A stretch of DNA of 41,736 nucleotides from Gammaproteobacteria bacterium (GTDB lineage Bacteria; Pseudomonadota; Gammaproteobacteria; Xanthomonadales; Wenzhouxiangellaceae). The notes beneath the pieces were generated by a model. That model saw only the letters and a list, made by a program, of their open reading frames with translations. It searched no databases and was not told the origin of the DNA. The stretch's first letter is position 1, and every line of letters begins with the position of its first letter. The stretch is from the NCBI GenBank assembly GCA_018819105.1, contig JAHJQV010000029.1:1-41736 (forward strand), in the 5' to 3' direction. This document shows, piece by piece, positions 1-10,157 of this stretch. The position numbers and the translations under genes are program-made.

Positions 1-347
1 GGATAGTGGACAAATTCAGCGAGAAGGTCTCTGGAGCAGAGATCAAGGCAGATTCGGGGCAGCGCCGTGCAGCTGCATGTGGTGTGGAATGTGGAGCTTA
101 AACTCAAGTGGATTTTGTCTTGACTATGGGGTCCACTTTATCTGGTTAATATAAGCATCTTATCTCCATATAAGGCGCTCCCCCAGGACACAGCACCCTT
201 TGACACAAAACCCATTCCGAAAGTTGTAGATTGTTCTTGTAATTTCCGGAAACACCATCTGCTAATGTAGCATAGCTTAAACACTCATGTAAACATATTT
301 TCACACAATCATCACGCGGTCGTAATAATAATTTTCATACGAAGGTA
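1..347. other. Intergenic region, AT-rich, possible IS-end remnant
   Basis: I see no gene here. The first 145 bases contain agtggaca near position 5 and its approximate inverse gtccact near 131, which might be the decayed ends of an insertion element, but the match is short. From about 150 to 347 the DNA is clearly more AT-rich than the surrounding genes. It lies just past the alaS stop codon. I found no convincing terminator hairpin. Confidence 0.4.
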
Positions 348-2978
348 TTATGAGTTGCTTTCCAGCCAGCTTCTGACCTCTTTCAGTGCGTCATCCAGCC
401 GATTTATCTCAGTGCCGCCGGCTTGCGCGAAGTCAGCCCGGCCGCCGCCCTTGCCGCCTATCTGCGCGGCCACGTGATTGACCAGCTTGCCGGCATGGTA
501 GCTGCCGGTCTGGGCATCGCCGACACCGGCAGCCAGGCGCACCTTGCCATCGCTGCTGGCGGCCAGCAGCACAATCACGTTGGCATCGCGCGCCTTGAGC
601 TGATCGATCTGCTCGCGCATGATCTTTGCATCCATGTCGCCGACGTTGGCCACCACCAGCCGCGCGCCACCGGCAGCCAGCGTCTCGGCCTGTGCCAGCA
701 GGTCACCGCCTTTGCCGCTGGCCAGGTCAGACTGCAGCTTGTGAATCTCTGCCTGCAGCTCACGCACCCGGGCCTGCAATTGTCGGGTCTTGTCCAGCAG
801 CTGTTCCGGGCTGGCCTTGAGCAGCTGTGCCAGCTGCGACTGCTGCCGGTACAACTGCTGATACTGCGCGATGGCATGACCGCCAGCCACCGCCTCGATG
901 CGCCGGACGCCGGCCGCGATGCCGGTCTCATTGACGATCTTGAAAGCACCGATGTCACCGGCCCGGCTGACGTGCGTGCCGCCACACAGTTCAATCGAGA
1001 AATCACCGAAGCGCAACACGCGCACCTGGTCGTCGTATTTTTCGTCAAACAGCGCCATGGCACCGGCTTCCAGTGCCTGCTGCAGCGGCATTTCGCGTAT
1101 GTCTACCGCCACATTGGCGCGGATCTCATCGTTCACCAGGGCTTCAATCTGCTCCAGCTGTTCGGCACTGACCGCTTGCGGATGCGAGAAATCAAAACGC
1201 AGGCGATCCGCGGCGACCAGTGAACCTTTCTGCTCGACGTGCTCGCCGAGCACCTGGCGCAGGGCCGCATGCAGCAGATGGGTGGCGGAGTGATGCCGCA
1301 CAATGTCCGCGCGTCGCGGACCCTGCACCGCTGCGTGCAGCACATCACCTGGCTGCAACACGCCGCTGCTCAGCTCGCCATGATGCAGGTGATAGCGGCC
1401 GGCATGCTTGCGCGTGTCGCTGACGACAAACTCAGCCTGGGCACTGGTCAGGGTGCCGGTATCACCGACCTGGCCGCCGGATTCGGCATAAAACGGTGTG
1501 CGATCCAGTATCACCACGGCTTCCTCGCCGGCCTCCAGACGCTGCACCTGCTGGCCGTCGCGCAGTAGCGCCAGAACCCGGCAGTGATCGTCCTGGAGCT
1601 GTTCATAGCCGAGAAAGCTGGTCACCGGCAGACTCTGCAGCAGTTCGCTGTCCAGACTGGTGTTCTGCTGGAAGCGGTTGGCGGCGCGTGCTCGTTCACG
1701 CTGGGCCTGCATCTGTGCATCAAAACCGGCCACATCCACAGTCAGACCATGTTCGCGCGCCACATCCTGGGTCAGATCCAGCGGAAAACCATAGGTGTCA
1801 TACAGTTTGAAGGCGATATCACCCGGCACCTGCTGATCACTCTGGCTGCTTTCCAGCACGCCGCGCAACAACTCCATGCCGCGCTCAAGGGTCTCGCGAA
1901 AGCGCACTTCCTCATCGTGCAAATGGCTGCGGATCTTGTCGGCGTGACGAACCAGTTCCGGATAGGCGTCACTCATCAGCGCCTGCAGTGGTTCAAACAG
2001 GCGCCAGAAAAACACCTCTTCGGCCCCCAGCTGATGGCCGTGGCGGATGGCGCGGCGTATGATGCGGCGCAATACATAACCACGCCCCTCATTGCCGGGC
2101 AGCACGCCATCGGCGAGTAGAAACGCACAGGCACGGATGTGATCGGCCAGCACTTTCAACGACGGCTGCTGCAGATCGGTACACCCGGTGAGTTCCGCCG
2201 CCGCCTTGATCAAAGGCTGAAACAGATCGGTGTCGTAATTGTTGTGCACGCCCTGCAGGATCGCCGCCAGCCGCTCCAGGCCCATGCCGGTGTCGACACA
2301 GGGCTTCGGCAGCGGCTTCAACTCGCCATCAGCCGCGCGATCGAACTGCATGAACACCAGGTTCCAGATTTCAATAAAGCGATCGCCGTCTTCGTCCGGC
2401 GAGCCGGGCGGGCCACCGGGGATGTCGGCACCGTGATCATAGAAGATTTCACTGCACGGCCCGCATGGCCCAGTGTCGCCCATGGACCAGAAATTGTCCT
2501 TGGCGCCGATGCGCGCGATGCGGTCAGCGGGCACGCCGATTTCATCGCGCCAGATCGCCTCGGCCTCGTCATCGTCCTCGAACACGGTGACAAACAGCCG
2601 CTCGGCCGGCAGGCCGTAGACCTCGGTGAGCAGTTCCCAGGCGTAGCGGATCGCTTCGGTCTTGAAATAGTCGCCAAAGCTGAAGTTGCCCAGCATCTCG
2701 AAAAAGGTGTGATGGCGGGCGGTGTAGCCGACCTGGTCCAGATCGTTGTGCTTGCCGCCGGCGCGCAGACAGCGCTGCGAGCTGACCGCACGCTGATAGC
2801 TGCGCTGATCGGCACCGAGAAACACATCCTTGAACTGCACCATGCCGGCATTGGTAAACAGCAGCGTGGGATCGTTGCCCGGCACCAGCGGCGCACTGGG
2901 CACCACGGTGTGGCCGCGATCGGCAAAGAATGCAAAAAAGCGGCTGCGGATGTCAGCGCTGCGCAAAAAGTCCTGCAT
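348..2978 (-). CDS. alaS: Alanine--tRNA ligase
   Basis: Charges tRNA-Ala with alanine in the cytoplasm and edits mischarged Ser/Gly. At 876 residues it has the usual length for a full AlaRS. It opens with the class II catalytic core, including the motif-like [15 protein letters not shown] near residue 42. It continues with the tRNA-recognition region, the editing domain with [11 protein letters not shown] near residue 564 and CGGTHV near 665 (the zinc/editing residues), and the C-terminal C-Ala region rich in Gly. The ATG at 2976-2978 is preceded on the minus strand by GGAG about ten bases upstream. That GGAG belongs to the edge of a 14-bp tandem repeat. It lies downstream of recX in the same direction with a gap of about 110 bp, as in many gammaproteobacteria, so co-transcription with recA-recX is likely. 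Confidence 0.98.
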   Translation of the reverse strand: MQDFLRSADIRSRFFAFFADRGHTVVPSAPLVPGNDPTLLFTNAGMVQFKDVFLGADQRSYQRAVSSQRCLRAGGKHNDLDQVGYTARHHTFFEMLGNFSFGDYFKTEAIRYAWELLTEVYGLPAERLFVTVFEDDDEAEAIWRDEIGVPADRIARIGAKDNFWSMGDTGPCGPCSEIFYDHGADIPGGPPGSPDEDGDRFIEIWNLVFMQFDRAADGELKPLPKPCVDTGMGLERLAAILQGVHNNYDTDLFQPLIKAAAELTGCTDLQQPSLKVLADHIRACAFLLADGVLPGNEGRGYVLRRIIRRAIRHGHQLGAEEVFFWRLFEPLQALMSDAYPELVRHADKIRSHLHDEEVRFRETLERGMELLRGVLESSQSDQQVPGDIAFKLYDTYGFPLDLTQDVAREHGLTVDVAGFDAQMQAQRERARAANRFQQNTSLDSELLQSLPVTSFLGYEQLQDDHCRVLALLRDGQQVQRLEAGEEAVVILDRTPFYAESGGQVGDTGTLTSAQAEFVVSDTRKHAGRYHLHHGELSSGVLQPGDVLHAAVQGPRRADIVRHHSATHLLHAALRQVLGEHVEQKGSLVAADRLRFDFSHPQAVSAEQLEQIEALVNDEIRANVAVDIREMPLQQALEAGAMALFDEKYDDQVRVLRFGDFSIELCGGTHVSRAGDIGAFKIVNETGIAAGVRRIEAVAGGHAIAQYQQLYRQQSQLAQLLKASPEQLLDKTRQLQARVRELQAEIHKLQSDLASGKGGDLLAQAETLAAGGARLVVANVGDMDAKIMREQIDQLKARDANVIVLLAASSDGKVRLAAGVGDAQTGSYHAGKLVNHVAAQIGGKGGGRADFAQAGGTEINRLDDALKEVRSWLESNS

Positions 2979-2990
2979 GGTCTGGTATCA

Positions 2991-3046
2991 CTCCAACAAT
3001 ATGGCTCCAACAATATGGCTCCAACAATATGGCTCCAACAAAATGG
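2991..3046. repeat. 14-bp tandem repeat in the alaS leader
   Basis: Four head-to-tail copies of the unit ctccaacaatatgg; the last has one T-to-A change. On the coding (minus) strand each unit reads CCATATTGTTGGAG, so every copy carries a Shine-Dalgarno-like TTGGAG. The copy nearest alaS supplies the GGAG in front of the ATG. The array fills half of the recX-alaS gap. Confidence 0.95.
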
Positions 3047-3091
3047 TATGGCGGCAAAGGTGGTGTTTGCGGCCCGGCAATCGCAAGCGGT

Positions 3092-3532
3092 TCAGTCGTC
3101 GCCAGTGCTGTGTACCACCGTGCCGGCCTGCTCTGCGGTGAAGCCACGCCGCATAAGTGCCTGATACAGTTTGCCGCGCTCCCGGTATGAACCAAGATCC
3201 ACCGACCTGCGGGAAACAAACCGGCGCGCCGCCTGCAGCCAGTCTGCATCATCCTCAAGATGCGCGCTGATCAGGCTGTCATCAAGCCCCTTGGCGGCAA
3301 GTTCGGCGCGTATGCGTCTGGGGCCGTACAGGCGCTCGCGCCGCTGGCGCACAAAACTGCCGGCAAAACGCTCGTCGGACTGCAGACCATGCTGCTGACA
3401 CCAGTCCAGCACCTCGTCAGCAAGGTCCTCGGCACAGCCTTTGCCAATCAGCTTCTGCGCCAGTTCGCAGGCAGCATGTTCACGCCGCGAGAGCATGCGC
3501 ACGGCCGCAGCGCGCGCGGCGGCAACGTCCAT
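3092..3532 (-). CDS. recX: Regulatory protein RecX
   Basis: RecX binds RecA filaments and limits their extension, moderating recombination and the SOS response. The product shows the three-helix repeat layout of the family: an N-terminal segment with LSRREHAACELAQKL, the central VLDWCQQHGLQSDERFAGSFV and a C-terminal YGPRRIRAELAAKGL region. I place the start at the ATG at 3530-3532 (146 residues) because a GGAG sits six bases upstream; an in-frame GTG at 3557-3559 would add nine residues. It follows recA by about 70 bp on the same strand, the standard arrangement for a co-transcribed recA-recX pair. Confidence 0.93.
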   Translation of the reverse strand: MDVAAARAAAVRMLSRREHAACELAQKLIGKGCAEDLADEVLDWCQQHGLQSDERFAGSFVRQRRERLYGPRRIRAELAAKGLDDSLISAHLEDDADWLQAARRFVSRRSVDLGSYRERGKLYQALMRRGFTAEQAGTVVHSTGDD

Positions 3533-3601
3533 GGCCGACTCCGGCTGGGCGTCAGACACGACCGCAATGCAAATCAGCGCCGGGGTTCCGCCAGCAGCGG
3601 C

Positions 3602-4663
3602 TTATTCGGCCAGTTCCGAGGCCGGCTCGGCCGCTGCGGTCTCGTCTTCGCTGCTGGCCCTGGCGCTGCCCGGCTTTACCAGCAGCTGGTCGCGCAGCCG
3701 TTGCAACAGCTCGGCCCGGACTTCCGGATGATCTTTGAGGAACTGTTTGGCGTTGTCCTTGCCCTGGCCGATGCGGTCGTCGCCGTAGCTGTACCATGAG
3801 CCTGATTTCTGCACCATCTTGTGCTCCACGCCGAGGTCGATCAACTCACCTTCCAATGAGGTGCCCTCGCCATAGAGAATCTCGAACTGGGCCTGCTTGA
3901 ACGGCGGTGCCATTTTGTTCTTCACCACCTTGACCCGGGTTTCGTTGCCGATCACCTCATCGCCGCGCTTGATCGCGCCGATGCGGCGGATGTCCAGCCG
4001 CACCGAGGCATAGAACTTCAATGCGTTGCCACCGGTGGTGGTTTCCGGGCTGCCGAACATGACGCCGATCTTCATACGGATCTGGTTGATGAAGATGACC
4101 ATGCAGTTGGTGCGCTTGATGTTGCCGGTCAGCTTGCGCAGCGCCTGCGACATCAGGCGTGCCTGCAGGCCGACATGCGAATCGCCCATCTCGCCCTCGA
4201 TCTCGGCCTTCGGCGTGAGTGCGGCCACCGAGTCGACCACGACAATGTCCACGGCACCGGAGCGCACCAGCATGTCGGTGATTTCCAGCGCCTGCTCACC
4301 GGTGTCCGGCTGCGAGATCAGCAGATCATCCAGGTTTACGCCCAGTTTGGCGGCATAGCCTGGATCCAGCGCGTGCTCGGCATCGACAAAGGCGGCAGTA
4401 CCGCCGATCTTCTGCGTCTCGGCCACCGCCTGCAGCGCCAGCGTGGTCTTGCCGGACGATTCCGGCCCATAGATTTCCACCACACGGCCTTTCGGCAGAC
4501 CGCCGATGCCCAGCGCGATGTCCAGCCCCAGTGAACCGGTGGAGATGCTCTCGATGTCCGGCATGGCGCTGCCGTCGCCCATGCGCATGACCGCGCCCTT
4601 GCCGTACTGCTTCTCGATCTGACCCAGTGCTGCTGCCAGTGCGCGCTTGCGATTGTCGTCCAC
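3602..4663 (-). CDS. recA: Recombinase RecA
   Basis: DNA-dependent ATPase that forms filaments on single-stranded DNA, catalyses strand exchange and triggers LexA self-cleavage. The 353-residue length is typical. The Walker A motif GPESSGKTT is at residues 66-74; the DNA-binding loop region with [22 protein letters not shown] is intact, and the C-terminus is acidic as in the family. Translation appears to start at a GTG (4661-4663), with AGGA about seven bases upstream. I looked for a gammaproteobacterial LexA box (CTG-N10-CAG) between recA and pncC and saw no clear one. Confidence 0.99.
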   Translation of the reverse strand: MDDNRKRALAAALGQIEKQYGKGAVMRMGDGSAMPDIESISTGSLGLDIALGIGGLPKGRVVEIYGPESSGKTTLALQAVAETQKIGGTAAFVDAEHALDPGYAAKLGVNLDDLLISQPDTGEQALEITDMLVRSGAVDIVVVDSVAALTPKAEIEGEMGDSHVGLQARLMSQALRKLTGNIKRTNCMVIFINQIRMKIGVMFGSPETTTGGNALKFYASVRLDIRRIGAIKRGDEVIGNETRVKVVKNKMAPPFKQAQFEILYGEGTSLEGELIDLGVEHKMVQKSGSWYSYGDDRIGQGKDNAKQFLKDHPEVRAELLQRLRDQLLVKPGSARASSEDETAAAEPASELAE

Positions 4664-4827
4664 GTGATGCTCCTGAAGTTGTTGTCTGCCATGCTGCTGC
4701 CGCCAGGCGGTGACAGCCAGTGGCCATGACAGATCATGATGTCAATGTTGCTGTGTCGGCCACAATTATCGCACAGCGCTGCCTGCAGGCAAGCGCGCAT
4801 GCTGTGGTCAAGCGATTGGCTGACAGC

Positions 4828-5343
4828 TCAGCGCGGCGTTTTCCTGCAAGTCTCCCCAAGCAGCGTGCCATGCTGCAGCAGATCGGCCAGTACGGTCAGC
4901 GCGTGGTCGACCGTCTGCCGCCGCACCTGCTCGCGATCACCATGAAAATACTGTGTGTCCAGCAGCACATCGCGATCGCTCAGATGCCAGCCAAAACAGA
5001 CCATGCCCACCGGCTTGGCGGCACTGCCACCGCCTGGGCCGGCAATGCCGGTGACTGCCACACAGGCCTGGGTTTGCGTGGCGCGGGCACAGCCTGTTGC
5101 CATGGCCTGAGCCACCGCTTCGCTGACCGCGCCATGTTCGGCCAGGGTTCGCGCGCTGACTCCGGCCAGATGCTGTTTCAGAGCATTGCTGTAGGTCACC
5201 AGAGCACCGGCAAACCAGGCCGAACTGCCGGCCACATCGGTCAGCCGTTTGGCGATCCAGCCGCCGCTACAGGACTCGCAGGTGGACAGCTGCCAGCCGC
5301 GTTCAAGCAAGCCCTGTGCAATCAGATTGATGTTGACATCCAC
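4828..5343 (-). CDS. pncC: Nicotinamide-nucleotide amidohydrolase PncC (CinA C-terminal family)
   Basis: Deamidates nicotinamide mononucleotide to nicotinic acid mononucleotide for NAD recycling. At 171 residues it is the stand-alone PncC form rather than the long CinA. Family motifs are visible: STCESCSGGWIAKRLTDVAGSS near the N-terminus, YSNALKQHLAGV, and VTGIAGPGGGSAAKPVG in the middle. The start is a GTG at 5341-5343 with no strong ribosome-binding site. It lies upstream of recA in the same direction, a conserved neighbourhood in which pncC/cinA is often read together with recA. It is divergent from mutS, with about 50 bp between the two starts, so their promoters must overlap. Confidence 0.95.
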   Translation of the reverse strand: MDVNINLIAQGLLERGWQLSTCESCSGGWIAKRLTDVAGSSAWFAGALVTYSNALKQHLAGVSARTLAEHGAVSEAVAQAMATGCARATQTQACVAVTGIAGPGGGSAAKPVGMVCFGWHLSDRDVLLDTQYFHGDREQVRRQTVDHALTVLADLLQHGTLLGETCRKTPR

Positions 5344-5393
5344 TTACAAATTGCCGCTGTGCAGGCATTGGGAAACCATTAGCATAGTACAGC

Positions 5394-8192
5394 ATGAACC
5401 AGACCTCATCATCCACAGCCGCATCAGCCGCCAGCAGCAGCGCCGGGCACACGCCGATGATGCGCCAGTACCTGCGCATCAAGGCCGACCATCCCGACAC
5501 CCTGCTGCTGTATCGCATGGGCGATTTCTACGAACTGTTCTTTGATGATGCAAGGCGCGCGGCGCAACTGCTGGACATCACCCTGACCAAACGCGGCAGC
5601 AGCAATGGCGAGCCGATCCCGATGGCCGGGGTCCCGTTCCACTCGGTCGATGGCTATCTGGCGCGGCTGGTGCGCCAGGGCGTCAGCGCCGCGATCTGTG
5701 AGCAGATCGGTGATCCTGCAACCAGCAAGGGCCCGGTCGAGCGCAAGGTGGTGCGCGTGGTCACCCCCGGCACGCTGGCCGACGATCATCTGCTGGACGC
5801 GCGCAGCGATGCCCTGCTGGCCGCCCTGCACCGCCATGGCAGGCAACTGGCGCTGGCCTGGGTGGATCTGGCCGGCGGTCGCTGCGGAGGCCGCCTGCTG
5901 CGTGACGAATCCGAACTGCGCGCCGAACTGCAACGACTCAATGTGGCCGAACTGCTGCTGCCGGAATCGCTGCCGGCACAATGGCCACAGCTGTTTCCCG
6001 AACACGCCGGCAACACCGCTGAGCGCAGCACCGGCGACCAGAGCGGACCACCACTGCACCGGCTGAGTCAACCACGCCCCGACTGGCAGTTCGATGCCGA
6101 GCGTGCCGTCGGCATGCTGTGTGAACAATTCCACACCGCCGATCTCAGCGGCTTCGGGTTGGACCCGGCACAGCACGCAGCGGTGATCGGTGCCAGCGGC
6201 GCGCTGCTGCATTACCTGCATGAACTGCAGCACACCGAGCTGCCGCATCTGCGCAGCATAACGCTGGAGCATGGCGACGATGACCTGCTGCTGGACGCCA
6301 TCACGCGCCGCAACCTCGAGCTGGACCAGCACCCGGACGGCCGCCGCGAGCACACCCTGACCGCACTGCTGGATCATTGCCACACCGCCATGGGCTCGCG
6401 TCTGCTCAAGCGCTGGGTGCTGTCTCCGTTGCGGCATCGTCAGCGCCTGCTGCGGCGCCAGCACAGCATCACCGAACTGCTGCAGACCGGTCTCTACGGC
6501 GAGCTCCAGGAACAACTGGGCGGCATCGGTGACGTGGAACGCATCCTCACCCGGGTGGCACTGCATAGCGCCCGCCCGCGTGATCTGCTGGCACTGCGCA
6601 ATGCCCTGCAACAACTGCCGGCCATTCAGCGCCTGCTGCAGACCGCCAGCAGCAGTCAGACCCAGGCGCAACTGCCACACCAGTCTACACAGCACGAGCA
6701 GGCCACAGAGGACAGCCGGCCATCCCCACTGACCGCGTTGGCCGCGCAGCTGGATCTGCATCCTGAGGTGCTGGCGCTGCTGGAACGCGCCATCAGTGCA
6801 GAACCGCCGCCGCAGCTGCGCGATGGCGGTGCAATTGCCGAGGGTTATGATGCCGAACTGGATCGCCTGCGTGCCATGAGCCGCGAAAGCAACGATTTTC
6901 TGCTGCAACTGGAGCAGCGTGAGCGCGAGCAGACCGGCGTTGCCAACCTCAAGGTGGGCTACAACCGCGTGCACGGCTACTACATCGAGATCAGCAAGGC
7001 CGAGGCGCGCAAAGCCGAAGCCGAGCGCATCCCCACCCATTACACCCGCCGGCAGACGCTGAAAAATGCCGAACGCTACATCACCGAAGAGCTCAAGCAA
7101 TACGAGGACCAGGTGCTGGGCAGCCGCGAACGCGCGCTGGCACTGGAACAGAAACTGTACCAGGATCTGCTGCAGCAACTGGCCGGCGAGCACGCTGCAC
7201 TGCAGCAGACCAGCAATCTGCTCAGTCGGCTGGATGTGTTGTGCTGCCTGGCCGAACGCGCCACCACGCTGCGCTTCAACGCGCCGGAACTGGTCGCCGA
7301 GCGCGGCATCGACATCCGCGCCGGCCGCCACCCGGTGGTGGAACAGGTGCAGGCACAAAACTTCACCCCCAACGACTGCCTGCTCGACCACGCCCGGCGC
7401 ATGCTCATCATCACCGGCCCCAACATGGGCGGCAAATCCACCTACATGCGGCAGATCGCGCTGATCACCATCCTCGCCCACATCGGCAGCTACGTGCCCG
7501 CCGAAGCCGCGCGCATCGGCCCGATCGACCGCATCTTCACCCGCATCGGTGCCGGCGACGACCTCACCCGCGGCCAGTCCACATTCATGGTGGAAATGAG
7601 CGAGACCGCCAACATCCTGCACCACGCCGGTGCCGACAGCCTGGTGCTGATGGATGAAATCGGCCGTGGTACCTCCACCTTCGACGGCCTGTCACTGGCC
7701 TGGTCAGTGGCGGTCGCACTGGCCAGCGAATGCCGCTGCATGAGCCTGTTTGCCACCCACTACTTCGAACTCACGCAACTGACGGACGACCACGACGGCA
7801 TCGCCAACGTGCACCTGGACGCGGTCGAGCACGGTGCCCGCATCGTGTTTCTGCACGCCCTGCGCGAAGGCCCGGCCAGCCAGAGCTATGGCCTGCAGGT
7901 GGCGGCCCTGGCTGGCGTGCCCGAGCACGTGGTCAAGCGCGCCCGGAGACGGCTGCAGCAACTGGAACAGCAGGCCCGGCAGGCGGGCGACCCGCCGGCG
8001 CAGAGTGACCTGTTCGGATGCCTGCCGACTGCGCCACAGACCACGCCGGCGGCCACCAGCAAGCAGTGCACCGACAGCGCCAACAGTCAGCTAATGCAGG
8101 CCCTCAACGAACTGGACATCGACGACCTCAGCCCCCGCCAGGCACTGGATGAGCTGTATCGCCTGCAACAACTGCTGCAGCAGGATGAGTGA
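5394..8192 (+). CDS. mutS: DNA mismatch repair protein MutS
   Basis: Recognises mismatches and small loops and starts methyl-directed repair with MutL. The mismatch-binding motif is present in [11 protein letters not shown] near residue 43. The Walker A motif GPNMGGKST lies at about 675-683 and is followed by the conserved [20 protein letters not shown] and the Walker [14 protein letters not shown]. At 932 residues it is longer than the usual 850-860. The extra length comes from a Ser/Ala-rich N-terminus of about 18 residues and from Gln/Thr/Ser-rich spacers near residues 420-445 and 870-895. The gene is divergent from pncC-recA. A repeat island starts immediately after the stop. Confidence 0.98.
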   Translation: MNQTSSSTAASAASSSAGHTPMMRQYLRIKADHPDTLLLYRMGDFYELFFDDARRAAQLLDITLTKRGSSNGEPIPMAGVPFHSVDGYLARLVRQGVSAAICEQIGDPATSKGPVERKVVRVVTPGTLADDHLLDARSDALLAALHRHGRQLALAWVDLAGGRCGGRLLRDESELRAELQRLNVAELLLPESLPAQWPQLFPEHAGNTAERSTGDQSGPPLHRLSQPRPDWQFDAERAVGMLCEQFHTADLSGFGLDPAQHAAVIGASGALLHYLHELQHTELPHLRSITLEHGDDDLLLDAITRRNLELDQHPDGRREHTLTALLDHCHTAMGSRLLKRWVLSPLRHRQRLLRRQHSITELLQTGLYGELQEQLGGIGDVERILTRVALHSARPRDLLALRNALQQLPAIQRLLQTASSSQTQAQLPHQSTQHEQATEDSRPSPLTALAAQLDLHPEVLALLERAISAEPPPQLRDGGAIAEGYDAELDRLRAMSRESNDFLLQLEQREREQTGVANLKVGYNRVHGYYIEISKAEARKAEAERIPTHYTRRQTLKNAERYITEELKQYEDQVLGSRERALALEQKLYQDLLQQLAGEHAALQQTSNLLSRLDVLCCLAERATTLRFNAPELVAERGIDIRAGRHPVVEQVQAQNFTPNDCLLDHARRMLIITGPNMGGKSTYMRQIALITILAHIGSYVPAEAARIGPIDRIFTRIGAGDDLTRGQSTFMVEMSETANILHHAGADSLVLMDEIGRGTSTFDGLSLAWSVAVALASECRCMSLFATHYFELTQLTDDHDGIANVHLDAVEHGARIVFLHALREGPASQSYGLQVAALAGVPEHVVKRARRRLQQLEQQARQAGDPPAQSDLFGCLPTAPQTTPAATSKQCTDSANSQLMQALNELDIDDLSPRQALDELYRLQQLLQQDE

Positions 8193-8339
8193 ATGCTTCT
8201 CTACAAATTCCAGCGAGGACGCTGGCGCTCCAGAGCCATGCTCAAGCACAATACTCACCGCTAATGAATCGCTTCGCGATGGTTGTGTAGACTGGACCCC
8301 GGCTTTCGCCGGGGTGACGGCACAGCTTGTCATTTGAAC

Positions 8340-8452
8340 GAAGCCGTCATCTGTCTCGCGACCTTCATGTCGCTCGCACTGCGTGCGACCATGGTCGACC
8401 CGATCAGCGGTCCTGCTGATCGGTCGGCGCAGGCCGCGTTGCGTGTCGCTTA
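8340..8452 (-). repeat. 110-bp repeat module, reverse-oriented copy
   Basis: One of four near-complete copies (others at 14201-14310, 16873-16982 and 23316-23424). It has internal palindromes: the 10-bp gaccatggtc, and cgatcag paired with ctgatcg. The modules always begin next to the agcgacacgcaacg sequence and end in atgacggct. Confidence 0.9.
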
Positions 8453-8486
8453 TAAGGAATCGCTTCGCGATGAATTAATAGACTGG

Positions 8487-8551
8487 ACCCCGGCCGCGTT
8501 GCGTGTCGCTAAACACGCCATTCACCGTCGCAAAGCGACCCCTCCAGGGGT
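8487..8551 (-). repeat. Hairpin module carrying a nested insert in its loop
   Basis: The arms acccc and ggggt of the common hairpin module are separated here by about 55 bp of another palindromic module (ggccgcgttgcgtgtcgc...). The same architecture occurs in the other orientation at 14091-14154 and 14338-14401, both exactly 64 bp. Confidence 0.8.
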
Positions 8552-9472
8552 GACAAGCGTTGTTTGAACACCAAAACGCAGCCGTCGTACCGGCGAAGGC
8601 CGGTATCCAGTGAAACTATAGTCGCGCAGCGACACATCACCAATTCCAATATCAACACCAATATGGACTGGATCCCGGCCGCGTTGCGTGTCGCTATACA
8701 CGCCTTTCACCATCGCGGCAGCTATTCACATTCATTCCAGTCCTTTCACCATTTAACCGTCGCACAGCGACACAAACCATGCCAGCGGGGACGCTGGCGC
8801 TCCTAAACAACGTTCAAGCGCAAAACAACGCTCACCGTAGGAGCCTGCTGGCAGGCGAACCTGGACGCGCCAGTCCCAGATCATGAATGCGTTCCAGCTA
8901 TGCCGCATCCAATCAGACTGCCATCTCAAAATGTGCCAGCGAGGTAGCAGGCACTGCAAAACAATGTTCAAGTGCAAAACAACGCTCACCGCAGGAGCCT
9001 GCTGGCAGGCGAACCTTTCTCGCCGCGCCGCAGTACGGCAAGCCCAGTCCAGCCACATGTTTTCCAGTCAGGCTGTCATCCTGATGAGAGCGCAGCGAGC
9101 AGAGGGATCTCACTTCTCAAAAGCCAACAAGCACAGCTTCGTCTCAGCCAACACAATAGCCGAAACGTAGCCCAACCCCCTCCCCTGCACAGCGGGGGAG
9201 GGTCGGGGTGGGGGCACAGCAAAACAAAGCCCAGGCGCGCCAGCGTACCCGCTGGCAATGCTTGAAGCGAATTGACATTAAGTACAGGTCATCCCTAGAG
9301 AGCGCAGCGAGCCGAGGGATCTCTCTATGCCCGCACGTTCAGGGAATTCGCAATGCAGGTTGAAATCTGGTCAAATCCGCCAAATGAACAATACAATCAG
9401 CGCCAACCATCGCGCCAATAGCGATGGCACAACAATTGCATTACTTGCGGCATGCAAACAGGAGAGCACATC

Positions 9473-9691
9473 ATGGGACAAGGTTCTGCAGGAAATGTGA
9501 TTGCCGCACTGGCCAGCTTCTTCATTCCCGGGCTGGGCCAGTTGCTGCAGGGACGCTGGATCTTGGCCGGATTCATGTTCGTCCTCGCCGCACTGTTGTG
9601 GCTGATACTGCTAGGCTGGATCATCCACCTGTGGTCGATCATTGACGCCGCCGTGTACGATCCACCCCAGCGGCGCGGGTACCGCTACTGA
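9473..9691 (+). CDS. Small membrane protein, TM2-like
   Basis: A 72-residue protein with two hydrophobic segments (about residues 7-20 and 29-52) and the motif PGLGQLLQGRW between them. This resembles small TM2-domain-like inner-membrane proteins, which carry Pro-Gly-x-Gly and a gly-rich turn between two helices; the C-terminus has the WSIIDAAVYD pattern often seen in them. The function of this family is not known. I chose the ATG at 9473, which has ggagag ten bases upstream, rather than the ATG at 9452. It is a single gene between repeat island 1 and the brnTA pair. Confidence 0.75.
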   Translation: MGQGSAGNVIAALASFFIPGLGQLLQGRWILAGFMFVLAALLWLILLGWIIHLWSIIDAAVYDPPQRRGYRY

Positions 9692-9719
9692 GCACGGTTT
9701 AAGCAGCATTTAGTGCACC

Positions 9720-10157
9720 ATGCCAGAGCAGGCAGCGAGCCTGCGGGTCGAACATCGCCACTGGCATGGCAAATACACACATGCGCTGACAGGCCTCAGG
9801 CATAAATACAGGCCGATTTATACCGACCGACATTGCAAATGTCTACACAAACGTGTAGACTTTGGTAATGAAGATAGCGGGTTCGACTGGGATGAAAATA
9901 ACTGGCCAAAGTGTGGCAAGCACGGTGTCAGCCAGAGTGAAATCGAGGAAGTGCTGACCACCGCACCTGCTGTCATGCCTGACCCCTATCCCGACGAGCC
10001 ACGGCTACGAGCCATTGGCCGCACCACAGCAGGTCGCCATGTCTTTCTGGTGTTCATGCCACGTCAGATCAATGGTGCAACGTGGCTACGCCCCATCAGC
10101 GCCCGATACATGCATAGAAAAGAGATCGACCACTATGAAAGCAAAACACAGCGCTAA
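9720..10157 (+). CDS. brnT: BrnT-family toxin, start region probably frameshifted
   Basis: BrnT toxins are small ribonuclease-fold proteins that inhibit translation and are neutralised by BrnA. From about residue 55 the product matches the family: GFDWDENNWPKCGKHGVSQ, then a core with GRTTAGRHVFLVF and a C-terminal RPISARYMHRKE. The open frame can only be extended to an ATG at 9720, which gives 54 upstream residues that do not look like BrnT. Out of frame, an ATG at 9868 reads M-K-I-A-G, the normal BrnT beginning; adding one G to the GGG at 9879-9881 would join it directly to FDWDENN. A promoter at 9833-9861 would start transcription near 9868. I infer either a one-base deletion or a sequencing error. 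Its end overlaps brnA by 23 bp. Confidence 0.8.
   Translation: MPEQAASLRVEHRHWHGKYTHALTGLRHKYRPIYTDRHCKCLHKRVDFGNEDSGFDWDENNWPKCGKHGVSQSEIEEVLTTAPAVMPDPYPDEPRLRAIGRTTAGRHVFLVFMPRQINGATWLRPISARYMHRKEIDHYESKTQR
9833..9861 (+). promoter_or_regulatory. Predicted brnTA promoter
   Basis: TTGCAA (9833-9838) and TAGACT (9856-9861) are separated by exactly 17 bp, a sigma-70 spacing. Transcription would begin at about 9868, right at the ATG expected for BrnT. Confidence 0.55.
9841..9860. promoter_or_regulatory. Predicted brnTA operator (perfect inverted repeat)
   Basis: GTCTACAC, a 4-base spacer, then GTGTAGAC: perfect 8-bp arms lying between and over the predicted -35 and -10 boxes. BrnA proteins have a DNA-binding fold and autorepress, so this is the likely site of BrnA or BrnTA binding. 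Confidence 0.7.

Larger units (their letters stand above)
8193..9472. repeat. Repeat island 1: mosaic of palindromic repeat modules
   Basis: I see no credible gene in these 1.28 kb. The space is filled with modules that recur elsewhere in the window. One is a ccagcg/cgctgg hairpin at 8210-8225 and 8782-8797. Another is a perfect 8-bp-stem hairpin accccggc/gccggggt at 8296-8315, interrupted at 8487-8551 by a nested module. A module of about 110 bp (8340-8452) contains gaccatggtc. A taccggc/gccggta hairpin lies at 8588-8605. The motif ggagcctgctggcaggcgaa appears near 8840 and 8993. A C-rich/G-rich palindrome lies around 9175-9215, and related gagcgcagcgagc palindromes lie near 9088 and 9298. 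Orientation is mostly opposite to that of the islands further right. Confidence 0.9.

Noticed and set aside
1-145. Complete insertion element at the left edge
   Set aside because: Only 7-8 bp of inverted similarity and no coding potential; recorded only as a possible remnant.
4664-4827. LexA (SOS) box upstream of recA
   Set aside because: No CTG-N10-CAG site with an AT-rich centre; the nearest CTG/CAG pairs have wrong spacing.
5424-7625. Long minus-strand open frame of 733 codons opposite mutS
   Set aside because: Antisense shadow of mutS caused by high GC at third positions; composition is His/Gln-rich with no domain.
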